Assembly: GCA_002298145.1 (NCBI GenBank)
Contig: DBMP01000010.1
Span: forward strand, 105,231 to 169,230
Direction: 5' to 3'
DNA: 64,000 bases
DNA from: Spartobacteria bacterium UBA695
GTDB taxonomy: Bacteria > Verrucomicrobiota > Verrucomicrobiia > Chthoniobacterales > Chthoniobacteraceae
The notes under the pieces were generated by a model, which had not been told where the DNA came from, made no database searches, and saw nothing but the letters and a program-made list of their open reading frames with translations. The position numbers and the translations under genes are program-made. Positions 56,983-64,000 of the stretch are shown piece by piece; the first letter of the stretch is position 1, and each line of letters starts with the position of its first letter.

Positions 56983-57669
56983 ATGCATCGTTGGTTTCGT
57001 TTCTGCGCTTTGATCGCGCTTATGGCTTTTACCCAACGCCCGGCTGCCCAGGCAGAGGACCAAGTCCCCCTCTCTAAACACCAGCTTCGGCCCACCCCCG
57101 CGCAGGTGGTTCAGCACGGGTTTGAAGAGCAGAATAAACGCCTCGACCAGATCGCGGCTCAGCTCACCGCATTGGCCGATACCCAGAAGCAGATTGTAGA
57201 TACGCAAGCCAAACAGCTTGAGGCACTTACACAAAAGACTGAGCTCCAGGCAAAGCAGATTGAGACCCTGAACGACCAGCTCAATCGCCTCAATACCGCC
57301 CTCCTCGCCCGGCCCTCCGCCGCGCCCGTTCCCGATACCGCCAGCCACCTTTCTGGCCCCTCCGTACAGACCTCCGCCCCCACCACCGCGGCGGGCGACT
57401 CCAGCGTCCCTGCAATCGCGAGAGCCGAGCCGGTTCATAGCGACGCGCCCAACGCCGCCGGGCAGCTCACACATGTGGTCAAACGGGGAGAAACCCTGAC
57501 GACCATCGCCCGGGCGCATAGTACGAGCGTCTCGGAGTTACTCAGCGTCAACAAGATCGAGGATGAACGGAAATTGCAGGTCGGGCAGACGCTGATCCTC
57601 CCCAAGGGTGCCACGCCGCAAGCAGCCCCTTCCGCTTCAACTTCCCCCACCCCCCAAAACAACCCTTAA
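56983..57669 (+). CDS. Secreted coiled-coil protein with C-terminal LysM domain
   Basis: The 228 residues have a signal peptide (MHRWFRFCALIALMAF..., ending AQA), a coiled-coil region (FEEQNKRLDQIAAQLTALAD and on), a Pro/Ser/Thr-rich linker and a LysM domain HVVKRGETLTTIARAHSTSVSELL with LQVGQTLILP. LysM binds peptidoglycan. AAAGG stands eight bases before ATG 56983. It is divergent from UBact; the 70-base gap holds both promoters. Confidence 0.88.
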   Translation: MHRWFRFCALIALMAFTQRPAAQAEDQVPLSKHQLRPTPAQVVQHGFEEQNKRLDQIAAQLTALADTQKQIVDTQAKQLEALTQKTELQAKQIETLNDQLNRLNTALLARPSAAPVPDTASHLSGPSVQTSAPTTAAGDSSVPAIARAEPVHSDAPNAAGQLTHVVKRGETLTTIARAHSTSVSELLSVNKIEDERKLQVGQTLILPKGATPQAAPSASTSPTPQNNP

Positions 57670-57687
57670 CCCCCCAAAAAAAAGAAC

Positions 57688-58227
57688 ATGGAAGACATTG
57701 CCAAATGGTACCTCATGAAAAAGGACGGCGACGACGTGTTTGGACCGATGCCGTTTTCGCAGCTTCATCAATGGGCCGTAGACGCCTTCATCTCGCCGCT
57801 GGACAAAGTCTCCAGCGACGGAACCACCTGGGTTAAGGCGCCCATGATCCCCGAGCTGCACATGGACTACCTGGTGGGCGTTGAGCCGGGGTCCTTCTAC
57901 GGGCCGACCACCATTGGCGCCATCCGCGAGTTCTACAACAGCGGCGAAATCTCCCTGGATACCACTTTAACCAACTGCCAGACCGGCGAAGCCCGGACGC
58001 TCAAGGAATTCACCCAAGTCTTCCAGCCGCCGGAAATCCCCTCCCCCGCCACCATCCGCGTCAGCGCCCGCGACAGCCTGCAAGCCCGCGTCAGGGAACT
58101 GGAGGAAGCCCTCGTCCACGAACGTTTTCTTCGCAACACCGCTGAGGAGCTAAGGGCCAAGGCCGAAGCCCGCACGGCCGAGCTGGAGGACATCCTCGGC
58201 ATTGGCAAAAACAGCGAGGATGCCTGA
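57688..58227 (+). CDS. GYF_2 (DUF4339) domain protein
   Basis: The 179 residues contain two GYF_2-like segments: KWYLMKKDGDDVFGPMPFSQLHQW, then VGVEPGSFYGPTTIGAIREFYNSGEI. A C-terminal coiled coil (SLQARVRELEEALVHERFLR) follows. GYF_2 modules are protein-interaction units in diverse bacterial membrane and kinase proteins. There is no signal peptide or membrane helix, so it is cytoplasmic. The role is unknown. Confidence 0.82.
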   Translation: MEDIAKWYLMKKDGDDVFGPMPFSQLHQWAVDAFISPLDKVSSDGTTWVKAPMIPELHMDYLVGVEPGSFYGPTTIGAIREFYNSGEISLDTTLTNCQTGEARTLKEFTQVFQPPEIPSPATIRVSARDSLQARVRELEEALVHERFLRNTAEELRAKAEARTAELEDILGIGKNSEDA

Positions 58228-58289
58228 AGCCCACTAGCGCGCCGCCCTCAAAGGAAAGCGCCACCCCCAGCCATCCCCGAACCTTCTTT

Positions 58290-59111
58290 ATGATGTTTTT
58301 TCGTCGTTCTATCGTGATTCTCCTGGCAAGCGCCAGCCTGGCCATGGCCACCGGCACCGCCCCGCTGACGCCCAAGGAGCTAGCCTCCGTAATGCAGGTG
58401 GAGGAAATCTCCATCCCGACCCCTGCCGAGCTGATGGCCGCCCTCAACAAGGTCGCCAAGCCGAACTGGCAATCGCGCTATCGAACGCCGATCCCGACGA
58501 GCTTCTCCAGCCGGGCGCAGATCGCGCTCAACCTGGGCGGCCTGGTCGCCGACGGCTACATCGCCATCGAGGCCGAAGACGCCCAGCAGGTCAAAAACAC
58601 CGGCAAAGACATCATCGCCCTGGCCAAGAACCTGGCCGTGAGCGAAAGCGTCATCGCCCGGGGCAACAGCATCTTTGATTTCGCCGAGCGCAACGAGTGG
58701 AACACCCTCAAAGAGGAGCTCGAAGCCACACAGAACGAGGTCAAGCTCTCCCTCCAGCAACAGCACGACGCCGGGCTGGTCAGCCTCGTCAGCATCGGAG
58801 CGTGGATTCGCGGGACCGAGATCGTCAGCGGCTGGATCGCCGACAACTACACCCCGGCGGCCGCCAAGCTGCTGCGCCAGCCGGAAATCATCGCCCTGAT
58901 GCGCTCCAAGCTCGAAGGCCTGCCGCAAAAAGCCAAGGACGACCCGGTCGTCGCCGAGCTCGCCGAAGGGCTGCCCCAGCTCCAGGCGCTCGTCTCTTTT
59001 TCCAGCGACAAAACGCCTTCCCTCAACGATGTTAAAGAGATAAAAGAGGCGTCCAGCCAGCTCATGAAACGGATTTCCACCAAGCCCACCACGAAGGAGA
59101 AAAAGCCATGA
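58290..59111 (+). CDS. Secreted protein of unknown function
   Basis: The 273 residues begin with a signal peptide (RSIVILLASASLAMATG). The rest is mainly alpha-helical, with no Cys in the mature part and no motif I recognise: ELMAALNKVAKPNWQSRYRTPIP, then IALNLGGLVADGYIAIEAED and QQQHDAGLVSLVSIGAWIRG. It overlaps the next gene by four bases, so the two are co-translated. A start three bases later (58293) is equally possible. Confidence 0.75.
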   Translation: MMFFRRSIVILLASASLAMATGTAPLTPKELASVMQVEEISIPTPAELMAALNKVAKPNWQSRYRTPIPTSFSSRAQIALNLGGLVADGYIAIEAEDAQQVKNTGKDIIALAKNLAVSESVIARGNSIFDFAERNEWNTLKEELEATQNEVKLSLQQQHDAGLVSLVSIGAWIRGTEIVSGWIADNYTPAAAKLLRQPEIIALMRSKLEGLPQKAKDDPVVAELAEGLPQLQALVSFSSDKTPSLNDVKEIKEASSQLMKRISTKPTTKEKKP

Positions 59112-59557
59112 GAAGCACCTTGGCACTCCTCTTTATGCTGACCCTGGCAGTGGCCAAGGCCGACCCCGCCAAAACCGACCCCGCCGGGCCCTCCGACATC
59201 GAGGTCAAGGCCCGCTCCAGCGCGCTCGAAGTCGCCGGAGCCTTCTCCAACGAGGGCTTTAAAACGCGCGACAGCCACATCTTCCTGCCGGTTTCCCGCA
59301 AGGAACCCAAGTTTGTCCAGGTCAACCTCTACAGCGGCAACCAGTATTGGTTCATCGCCGCCGGAGCGGGCCCGGCCCGGAAGATCGCGGTCACGGTTTT
59401 CGACGAAAAAGGAAAGCCGGTGCCGACTGAATTCTACGAAAACGAAGCACAAGCGGCCGCGGGCTTTTCGCCCCAGGCCAGCGGTCCGTACATCCTCCGC
59501 ATCCAGGAGCTTGAAGGCGACCCGGCCACCGTTTGTCTGCTCTATAGCTATAAATAA
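59108..59557 (+). CDS. Secreted protein of unknown function, co-translated with the preceding gene
   Basis: The 149 residues have an 18-residue signal peptide (MRSTLALLFMLTLAVAKA), an Ala/Asp/Pro linker and a beta-rich domain (VQVNLYSGNQYWFIAAGAG, KIAVTVFDEKGKPVP, GFSPQASGPYILRIQ) that looks like an immunoglobulin- or pre-peptidase-like sandwich. I do not recognise the family. The ATGA overlap with the upstream secreted protein suggests a pair that works together in the periplasm. Confidence 0.75.
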   Translation: MRSTLALLFMLTLAVAKADPAKTDPAGPSDIEVKARSSALEVAGAFSNEGFKTRDSHIFLPVSRKEPKFVQVNLYSGNQYWFIAAGAGPARKIAVTVFDEKGKPVPTEFYENEAQAAAGFSPQASGPYILRIQELEGDPATVCLLYSYK

Positions 59558-59607
59558 TCAGGCGCCCTACAAAGCCCAAAGATACTTGAAGAGAGAGAGG
59601 GGAATCC

Positions 59608-60075
59608 ATGGAATCCGCAACCAAGACTACTGAAAAAATCTCTGGCCCCAGAGTAAAACAATTCTCCATCTTTCTGCCCAATAAAGTGGGCATTCTGGCG
59701 GAGATTGTGAAGCTCCTGAAAGACCGGAGCATCGACGTGCTGGCACTGGCCATCCAGGACTCGGCTGACTGTGCCATCGTGCGCATTATCGTCAGCGATC
59801 CCGAGCAGGCGCAGGAGCTTTTCGAACTGCACGACGTCCCGTTTTCCGTCAGCAACGTCCTGGTGGTGGAACTGCGCGAGGGGGCCAGCGAGCTCTCGAA
59901 GCTTCTCTCCGCGCTACTCATGGCCGAGGTCAACATCCACGGCAGCTACGGCCTGCTGCCCCGCCCCCGCGGCAACACAGCAATGGCGCTGCACGTGGAG
60001 GACAACGACTGCGCCGTGGCCGTGCTCACAAGCCACAGCTTCAGAATCTTGAGCCAGCTCGATATTTCCCGGTAA
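59608..60075 (+). CDS. Tandem ACT-domain protein
   Basis: The 155 residues form two ACT-like units: VKQFSIFLPNKVGILAEIVKLLKDRSIDVLAL and, after about 70 residues, ELSKLLSALLMAEVNIHGSYGLL with GNTAMALHVEDND. ACT domains bind amino acids and regulate enzymes. No catalytic domain is attached, so it is a free regulator. GAGGGGA lies six bases before the ATG. The stop codon lies in a perfect palindrome (60069-60084). Confidence 0.85.
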   Translation: MESATKTTEKISGPRVKQFSIFLPNKVGILAEIVKLLKDRSIDVLALAIQDSADCAIVRIIVSDPEQAQELFELHDVPFSVSNVLVVELREGASELSKLLSALLMAEVNIHGSYGLLPRPRGNTAMALHVEDNDCAVAVLTSHSFRILSQLDISR

Positions 60076-60084
60076 TATTACCGG
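60069..60084. repeat. Perfect 16-base palindrome across the ACT-gene stop
   Basis: CCGGTAATATTACCGG reads the same on both strands and contains the TAA stop (60073-60075). It may be an operator-like site or half of a termination structure; there is no T-run close by. Confidence 0.6.
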
Positions 60085-60108
60085 CAATACCCTCCGCGGA
60101 ACACCGGC

Positions 60109-60141
60109 AAAAAAATACGGGGATGGCTCGCGCCATCCCCG
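60109..60141 (-). terminator. Terminator for the Cys-rich lipoprotein gene
   Basis: On the minus strand, a ten-base-pair stem CGGGGATGGC/GCCATCCCCG with a four-base loop (60118-60141) is followed by a T-run (complement of the A-run at 60109-60115). It lies 21 bases beyond the stop at 60163. Confidence 0.85.
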
Positions 60142-60162
60142 CCGCGTCTCCAATCTACCCAT

Positions 60163-60540
60163 TCACCTGCAAATACGGCAGGACCCGATATTATTCGGGC
60201 CCCACGGCCAGGGCCGTTCGAAGTTATTGCTCTCGGGGTTGTAGCAGCGGTCGTCAGTCGGACGCACCGAGACGAACACCAGCTTGGTCCGCGGCGCGCA
60301 GGGGTTGTTTTCCACCCTGATCTCCCCCACCGGCGGCAGCGCCGGGCAGGCCGCGTCGCGTTTGATTACCGTAGTCATCGTGCTTGCGCAAGCCGGCCTG
60401 CAAACCTCCTTGGCCTCCAAAACCGGCGCGGGCGCGACACACTCCCGGGTCATCACACATTCTCTTACCGGCGGAGTGCATTCACAGCCCGAAACCAATG
60501 CCACCACCGCCCCCAGTCCACAAAATCCCAGTGTTTTCAT
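60163..60540 (-). CDS. Cys-rich lipoprotein of unknown function
   Basis: The 125 residues start with a short lipoprotein signal (MKTLGFCGLGAVVALVSGC; lipid Cys C19). The mature part has regularly spaced Cys (CECTPPVRECVMTRECVAP, VCRPAC, RDAACPALPP, NPCAPR, DRCYNP, GSCRICR), likely forming disulphides. A late NNFERPWPWGPNNIG aromatic/Pro region is also notable. I know no family for it. It is a single gene with its own terminator. Confidence 0.7.
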   Translation of the reverse strand: MKTLGFCGLGAVVALVSGCECTPPVRECVMTRECVAPAPVLEAKEVCRPACASTMTTVIKRDAACPALPPVGEIRVENNPCAPRTKLVFVSVRPTDDRCYNPESNNFERPWPWGPNNIGSCRICR

Positions 60541-60616
60541 AATTGGCGAATCCCCTATTTAACCGGCGTTCGGGCTTTCGGGAAAAAGCGGCCGGGAAAA
60601 GATTGCCGGGGGGCGG

Positions 60617-61384
60617 CTAAGAACGCCCCGTGCCCCAGCGGCGGTGGAGGAAACGCTCGGCGGGGGAGAAGAAAATTTTGTCAGCCAGGAGCCCGATGAC
60701 CACGATGGCAAACATAATGCCGATGACCTGGTCCATCGCGTTGAGCTCGCGGCCGAAGTGGAGCAGCTGCCCCAGGCCAAAGCCGGTCAGGATCGTTACA
60801 AAAATCTCCGCCGCCATCAGCGAGCGCCAGGCGAAGGCCCAGCCCTGCTTCATCCCGCTGACGATGAACGGGAGCGAGGCCGGGAGAATCACACGCGTCC
60901 AGGTGTAGAACTGCTTGGCCCCCATGGTACGCGCCGCCCGGGCGTAGATCGGGGGCACGTTGCGCACGCCATTGTCAGTGGAAATGATGACCGACCAGAG
61001 CGTCCCCATGACCACCACGAAGAGCATGGCCCCCTCCGTCTGGCCAAACCAAAGCATCGCCAGCGGCACCCAGCAGACGCTCGGCAGCGTTTGCAACCCC
61101 AGGGCCAGGACGCCCACGGTGTCCTCGGCCAGTTGGAAGCGGGCCGTCAGCAGCCCGATGGGGATCCCCAGCACCGCGCCGATCAAGTAGCCGACAAGCA
61201 GCCGCCGCAGGGTAATCAGCGTCGCCTCGGCCAGGGTGCCGTCGGCCGCCGCGCCCTTAAGGTATTCCCACACCGATGCGGGGTCCGGCAGCAGCACAAC
61301 GGACCAATGCTTGGAGAGTACCACCAGGTGCCACGCCAAAATCAAGAGGGCGAAAAAGATGAGGGAGGAAAGCACGCGTTTCAT
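60617..61384 (-). CDS. ABC transporter permease, SsuC/TauC type
   Basis: The 255 residues have five to six hydrophobic segments and the EAA-type coupling loop GMKQGWAFAWRSLMAAEIF, which contacts the ATPase. The start FFALLILAWHLVVLSKHWSV and TLRRLLVGYLIGAVLGIPIGLL are typical of nitrate/sulfonate/taurine permeases. It follows the ATPase gene with no gap (TAA then ATG). It forms the channel for an organosulfur or similar anion. Confidence 0.9.
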   Translation of the reverse strand: MKRVLSSLIFFALLILAWHLVVLSKHWSVVLLPDPASVWEYLKGAAADGTLAEATLITLRRLLVGYLIGAVLGIPIGLLTARFQLAEDTVGVLALGLQTLPSVCWVPLAMLWFGQTEGAMLFVVVMGTLWSVIISTDNGVRNVPPIYARAARTMGAKQFYTWTRVILPASLPFIVSGMKQGWAFAWRSLMAAEIFVTILTGFGLGQLLHFGRELNAMDQVIGIMFAIVVIGLLADKIFFSPAERFLHRRWGTGRS

Positions 61385-62200
61385 TTATTCGGCTCCGTAT
61401 TCGGCTCCGGGCGTTTCGGCGGTGTAGCCGCGCAAGGCTCGCGTGATGCGGCTTGAGTGACTAGCCAGCTCCACGGAATTGATGTCGCGCGGATGCGGCA
61501 GGTCGATATGAAATTCCTCACGGATGCGGCCCGGGTGCGGCGAAAAGAGAACGACCCGGTCGCCCAGGCAGACGGCCTCGCGCACGTTGTGGGTGACAAA
61601 AACGATGGTCTTTTTGCGCTGAGCCCAGATGCGCTGAATATCGCCGTAGAGCTGCTCGCGCGTGAGGGCGTCGAGCGCGGCAAAGGGCTCGTCCATCAAG
61701 AGCACGCGCGGGTTGGGCGCCAGCGAACGGGCCAGCGCGGCCCGCTGTTTCATGCCGCCGGAGAGCTCGTGGATGTTCGAATGTGCGAACTCGTCGAGGC
61801 CAACGAGCTTCAGGTAATACTGGGCGACCTCGCGGCGATCGGAGGGCGTCAGGTTCGGCTTGAGCTTGAGGCCAAAGAGGACGTTGCCCATGACGTCGAG
61901 CCACGGGAAGAGGGCGCTTTCCTGGAACATCACCATGCGGTCCCGGCCCGGCCCCGTGACCTCCTTGCCGTCCATGAGCGTGCGGCCCTCGGTCGGTTTT
62001 TCGAGACCCGCGATGATATTGAGCAGGGTTGATTTACCGCAACCGCTCGGCCCCACCAGGCAAACAAAATCCCCCTCGTTGACCTGGAGCGAAATTTGAT
62101 CCAGCGCGCGAACCACCTTGCCTCGCGCCGTGAAGTCCTTGCTCACGCCTTCGATAAGGAGCTTGGCCGGTACGCTGCGGAGTTCGTCTTGAAGCGACAT
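61385..62200 (-). CDS. ABC transporter ATPase, SsuB/TauB type
   Basis: The 271 residues contain Walker A VGPSGCGKSTLL, Q-loop MVMFQESALFPWLDVM, signature ELSGGMKQRAALARSL, Walker B RVLLMDEPFAALD and H-loop VFVTHNVREAV. The FPWL form after the Q-loop is typical of the nitrate/sulfonate/taurine subfamily. It is the middle gene of the three transporter genes. Confidence 0.92.
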   Translation of the reverse strand: MSLQDELRSVPAKLLIEGVSKDFTARGKVVRALDQISLQVNEGDFVCLVGPSGCGKSTLLNIIAGLEKPTEGRTLMDGKEVTGPGRDRMVMFQESALFPWLDVMGNVLFGLKLKPNLTPSDRREVAQYYLKLVGLDEFAHSNIHELSGGMKQRAALARSLAPNPRVLLMDEPFAALDALTREQLYGDIQRIWAQRKKTIVFVTHNVREAVCLGDRVVLFSPHPGRIREEFHIDLPHPRDINSVELASHSSRITRALRGYTAETPGAEYGAE

Positions 62201-62232
62201 GGGGAAGTTGATCCAATCACACTAACTACCAG

Positions 62233-63228
62233 CTAAGGCGTCACCACGAGCCCTTTCAAGTCGGGGACTTTTTTCAGAAATCCGGCGCTCTGGGCGTTGG
62301 CAACATAGGTGTTCAAGCTGGTCATGGAGACATCGTTGGTCAGCTCGATGCGTTTCCACGACGAGGCGACCAGCTCGGGCGCGATCCTGGAACGGGTCTC
62401 GGCGTAAAGCTCCTCGACGGCCATCGCCTGCGCCTCCTCGGGGTGGTCTTTGATCCACTGCGTCAGCTCCCGGTGCGCGGCGGTGATCTTGCGCAAGAGA
62501 TCGCGCTTTTCGTTCAAGAACTTGACGCTCGAAACCAGGACCGTCGTGACGGCGTCCTTTTCCTCCAGGAATACCTTCCCCCCGGCATCTCTTTCCAGCC
62601 GCGAGACCCACGGCTCCACGGTCCAGGCGGCATCGATCTTTTTCTGAACGAAGAGGGACAGCTGGTCGGGGTTCGGCGTCGGGATCACCTGGGCGTCGCC
62701 GCCGAGCTGGGTGATTTTCAGCCCCTGGGCGGTGAGCCAGGCGCGGCAGGCCACGTCCTGCGTATTGCCTAACTGCGGCGTGGCGATCCGTTTTCCCCGG
62801 AAGTCGGCCCCCGTGGCGATGCCGAGGCCGGGCTGGACGACGAGCGCCGCCCCGCCGTTGGCTGCTCCAGAGACGATCCGCACCTCTGCGCCGTTGGACT
62901 TGGCGTAGGCGTTGATGGCCGGGCTCGGTCCGACGTAGGTGATGTCAATGCTGTTGGCGAATACCGCCTCCATGGCGCTCGGGCCCGCGTTGTAAATATA
63001 CCACTCCACCTTCACCCCGGCGCGTTCCTCAAACCACCCCTTCCCCTGCCGGGAAAGGTGCTGGGCGACGAGCGCCTGGACGTGGGTGATGTTGGGAAAA
63101 TGGCCAAAGCGCACGACGGGTTGCTGCGCCCGCGCGACCCCGCAGAGGCCCCACGCGAGGCAAATAAGGAGGCTCGCCCGCAGGAGGAAAGGTGCGAATT
63201 TGCAGAGGTTGAATTTCTCCGGTTTCAT
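62233..63228 (-). CDS. Aliphatic sulfonate/taurine-type ABC substrate-binding protein
   Basis: The 331 residues have a long signal peptide (about 1-34, ending ARA) and the SsuA/TauA-like fold: VRFGHFPNITHVQALVAQHL, VKVEWYIYNAGPSAMEAVFA, DITYVGPSPAINAYAKSNG and IATPQLGNTQDVACRAWL. It captures ligand in the periplasm. Several features also fit ABC proteins for nitrate or thiamine precursors, so the ligand is not certain. ATG 63228 overlaps the Rrf2 stop (ATGA). Confidence 0.9.
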   Translation of the reverse strand: MKPEKFNLCKFAPFLLRASLLICLAWGLCGVARAQQPVVRFGHFPNITHVQALVAQHLSRQGKGWFEERAGVKVEWYIYNAGPSAMEAVFANSIDITYVGPSPAINAYAKSNGAEVRIVSGAANGGAALVVQPGLGIATGADFRGKRIATPQLGNTQDVACRAWLTAQGLKITQLGGDAQVIPTPNPDQLSLFVQKKIDAAWTVEPWVSRLERDAGGKVFLEEKDAVTTVLVSSVKFLNEKRDLLRKITAAHRELTQWIKDHPEEAQAMAVEELYAETRSRIAPELVASSWKRIELTNDVSMTSLNTYVANAQSAGFLKKVPDLKGLVVTP

Positions 63229-63812
63229 AGGCCATGTCTTTTGCGAATCGGCTTCCGGCGCGTTTTGACCCGCACGGGTTTGGCCGTTTTCTTGGTTGGA
63301 ACGGTACGGGCGGCGGACGGCTTCCGAGGGGTCCGCCTCATTAACATTTTGACAAAGGGAACCGCGATTTTGTTGCGTCTGATCTTCCGCAAAGTGCGCC
63401 GGACGGTGTCGCCGACGGTGGTCTGGTCGACGATGTCGGAAACGGCCCGGTCCACCTGGCAAAAAAGGGCGTGGATCCCGCAAACGGAAGGTTCAGGGTA
63501 GCGGCAGGCGGCGTTTTCTCCGCAATCGGCGCAGGCGGTATCCAGCGATTCGCCGTCCAGCAGGCGGATCACTTCGCCGAAGTGAATTTCAGAAGCCGGG
63601 AGGGCGAGCTGATAGCCGCCGAGGGTGCCGCGCTTGCTCTCGATCACCCCGGCGTGGCGAAGCTGGATAAAAATCTGCTCCAGGAAGCGGACCGGCAGGT
63701 TTTCCTCCTGCGCCAGGTCGCCGATCTGCACCAGCGGACGGCCCAGGGCCTGGGCTATTCCCAAATCGACCAACGCCCGCAACGCGTAGTGGCATCGTTT
63801 GGAGACCTTCAT
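63225..63812 (-). CDS. Rrf2-family transcription regulator with basic C-terminal tail
   Basis: The 195 residues carry the Rrf2 winged helix (KRCHYALRALVDLGIAQALG, ENLPVRFLEQIFIQLRHAGVI, KRGTLGGYQLAL) and cysteines C94, C97, C103, C111 and C118, which could hold an Fe-S cluster or sense thiols. The last 45 residues are an unusual Lys/Arg/Pro-rich tail (KKTAKPVRVKTRRKPIRKRH). Rrf2 proteins such as CymR control sulfur genes. It is the first gene of the operon with the sulfonate-type transporter, so it probably regulates it (inference). Confidence 0.92.
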   Translation of the reverse strand: MKVSKRCHYALRALVDLGIAQALGRPLVQIGDLAQEENLPVRFLEQIFIQLRHAGVIESKRGTLGGYQLALPASEIHFGEVIRLLDGESLDTACADCGENAACRYPEPSVCGIHALFCQVDRAVSDIVDQTTVGDTVRRTLRKIRRNKIAVPFVKMLMRRTPRKPSAARTVPTKKTAKPVRVKTRRKPIRKRHGL

Positions 63813-63869
63813 GGAGAGAGCTTTCTACCAAACGTGAGGTTAGCCGGAGCGATTTGCTGAATCAACCTT

Positions 63870-64000
63870 CTATTTATCCGGCGTGGGGGCGGGCGCTTCC
63901 GGCGTTTCCGGCACGCTGGTGGCCGGGGTGGCCGGGGATGCGGCGGGCTCGGGCGTCGCCGAGGCTTCCGGGGCAGCGGGGGCCGTGGGGACAGTGGGGG
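63870..64000 (-). CDS. C-terminal end of a Pro/Ala/Thr-rich protein (cut by window edge)
   Basis: A minus-strand frame ending with TAG at 63870 runs off the right edge, giving 43 codons of low-complexity Pro/Ala/Glu/Thr/Ser sequence that ends APAPTPDK. Nothing diagnostic is visible. Such tails occur on SecG and on lipoproteins or cell-envelope proteins in this group, but I cannot assign it. It is 57 bases upstream of the Rrf2 gene on the same strand. Confidence 0.55.
   Translation of the reverse strand, partial: PTVPTAPAAPEASATPEPAASPATPATSVPETPEAPAPTPDK

Noticed and set aside
1..64000. CRISPR array, insertion sequence, prophage or integron
   Set aside because: No regularly spaced direct repeats, transposase, integrase, terminase or capsid-like genes were seen; the holin-family protein at 10297 is a YqjE-like chromosomal membrane protein.

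Overview
The window reads as chromosomal DNA of a GC-rich, Gram-negative-type bacterium, most likely a member of the Verrucomicrobiota (inference). The reasons are the gene content (a UBact-type ubiquitin-like modifier with a bacterial 20S proteasome, E. coli-like class I fumarase, DUF2721, lipoproteins and a TolC-type outer-membrane channel), weak or absent Shine-Dalgarno sequences at many starts, and a complete succinate-pathway propionate operon of the kind known from propionate-fermenting Spartobacteria and Opitutae. No phage, transposase, integrase or CRISPR array was seen; the window is mostly housekeeping DNA with several accessory modules.

Layout. 1-2268: a metal-response locus, with a TolC-like channel and a small heavy-metal-binding protein on the minus strand, facing a CnrY/CnrX/CnrH-like set (membrane protein, periplasmic metal sensor, ECF sigma factor). 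2269-2684: an intergenic run of six hairpins. 2685-4346: class I fumarase. 4557-9809: a compact signalling and twitching cluster (CheX-like protein, receiver, CheA-like membrane kinase, two PilT-type ATPases). 9911-11055: three YqjD/YqjE-like membrane-stress proteins. 11145-12482: a PAS kinase that has Lys where the phospho-accepting His is expected. 12630-13927: two tRNA-modification genes. 14253-24832: the propionate operon (transcarboxylase 5S, 12S, 1.3S and a small subunit; methylmalonyl-CoA mutase pair; MeaB; epimerase; CoA-transferase). It is preceded by a CRP-like palindrome and a structured leader.

24941-38637: a Nudix-like protein, a rhomboid protease, MTA phosphorylase, a polysaccharide deacetylase, a rhaB-lutABC operon (rhamnulose phosphorylation followed by L-lactate oxidation), GatB, Nudix, TatC, a phosphoribosyltransferase and MurA. 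38648-42468: PrmC, tRNA-His and a hisI-trpE-trpG operon. This operon is preceded by a nine-codon leader ORF with Trp-Trp flanked by His and then by an intrinsic terminator, which looks like an attenuator. 42554-47567: a serine hydrolase, CoaD and the yceD-rpmF-plsX-fabH lipid/ribosome cluster. 47583-53811: a TatD nuclease, a 1119-residue GH18-like/NodB/GT2 fusion, a GH26-like lipoprotein and glutamate racemase. 53823-56912: lipocalin, TrmD and the translationally coupled UBact-prcB-prcA operon. 56983-60540: LysM, GYF_2, two unrecognised secreted proteins, an ACT protein and a Cys-rich lipoprotein. 60617-63812: an Rrf2 regulator with a sulfonate/taurine-type ABC transporter. The right edge cuts a Pro/Ala-rich C-terminus.

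The most notable points are (i) the UBact-proteasome operon, which lacks neighbouring ligase, deamidase and ATPase genes; (ii) the Trp/His leader peptide and attenuator ahead of hisI-trpEG; (iii) two structured leaders in the propionate operon; (iv) the single-polypeptide polysaccharide synthase/deacetylase/hydrolase; and (v) the kinase with the substituted phospho-acceptor. All assignments come from reading the sequence and from remembered family features; no database search was run.
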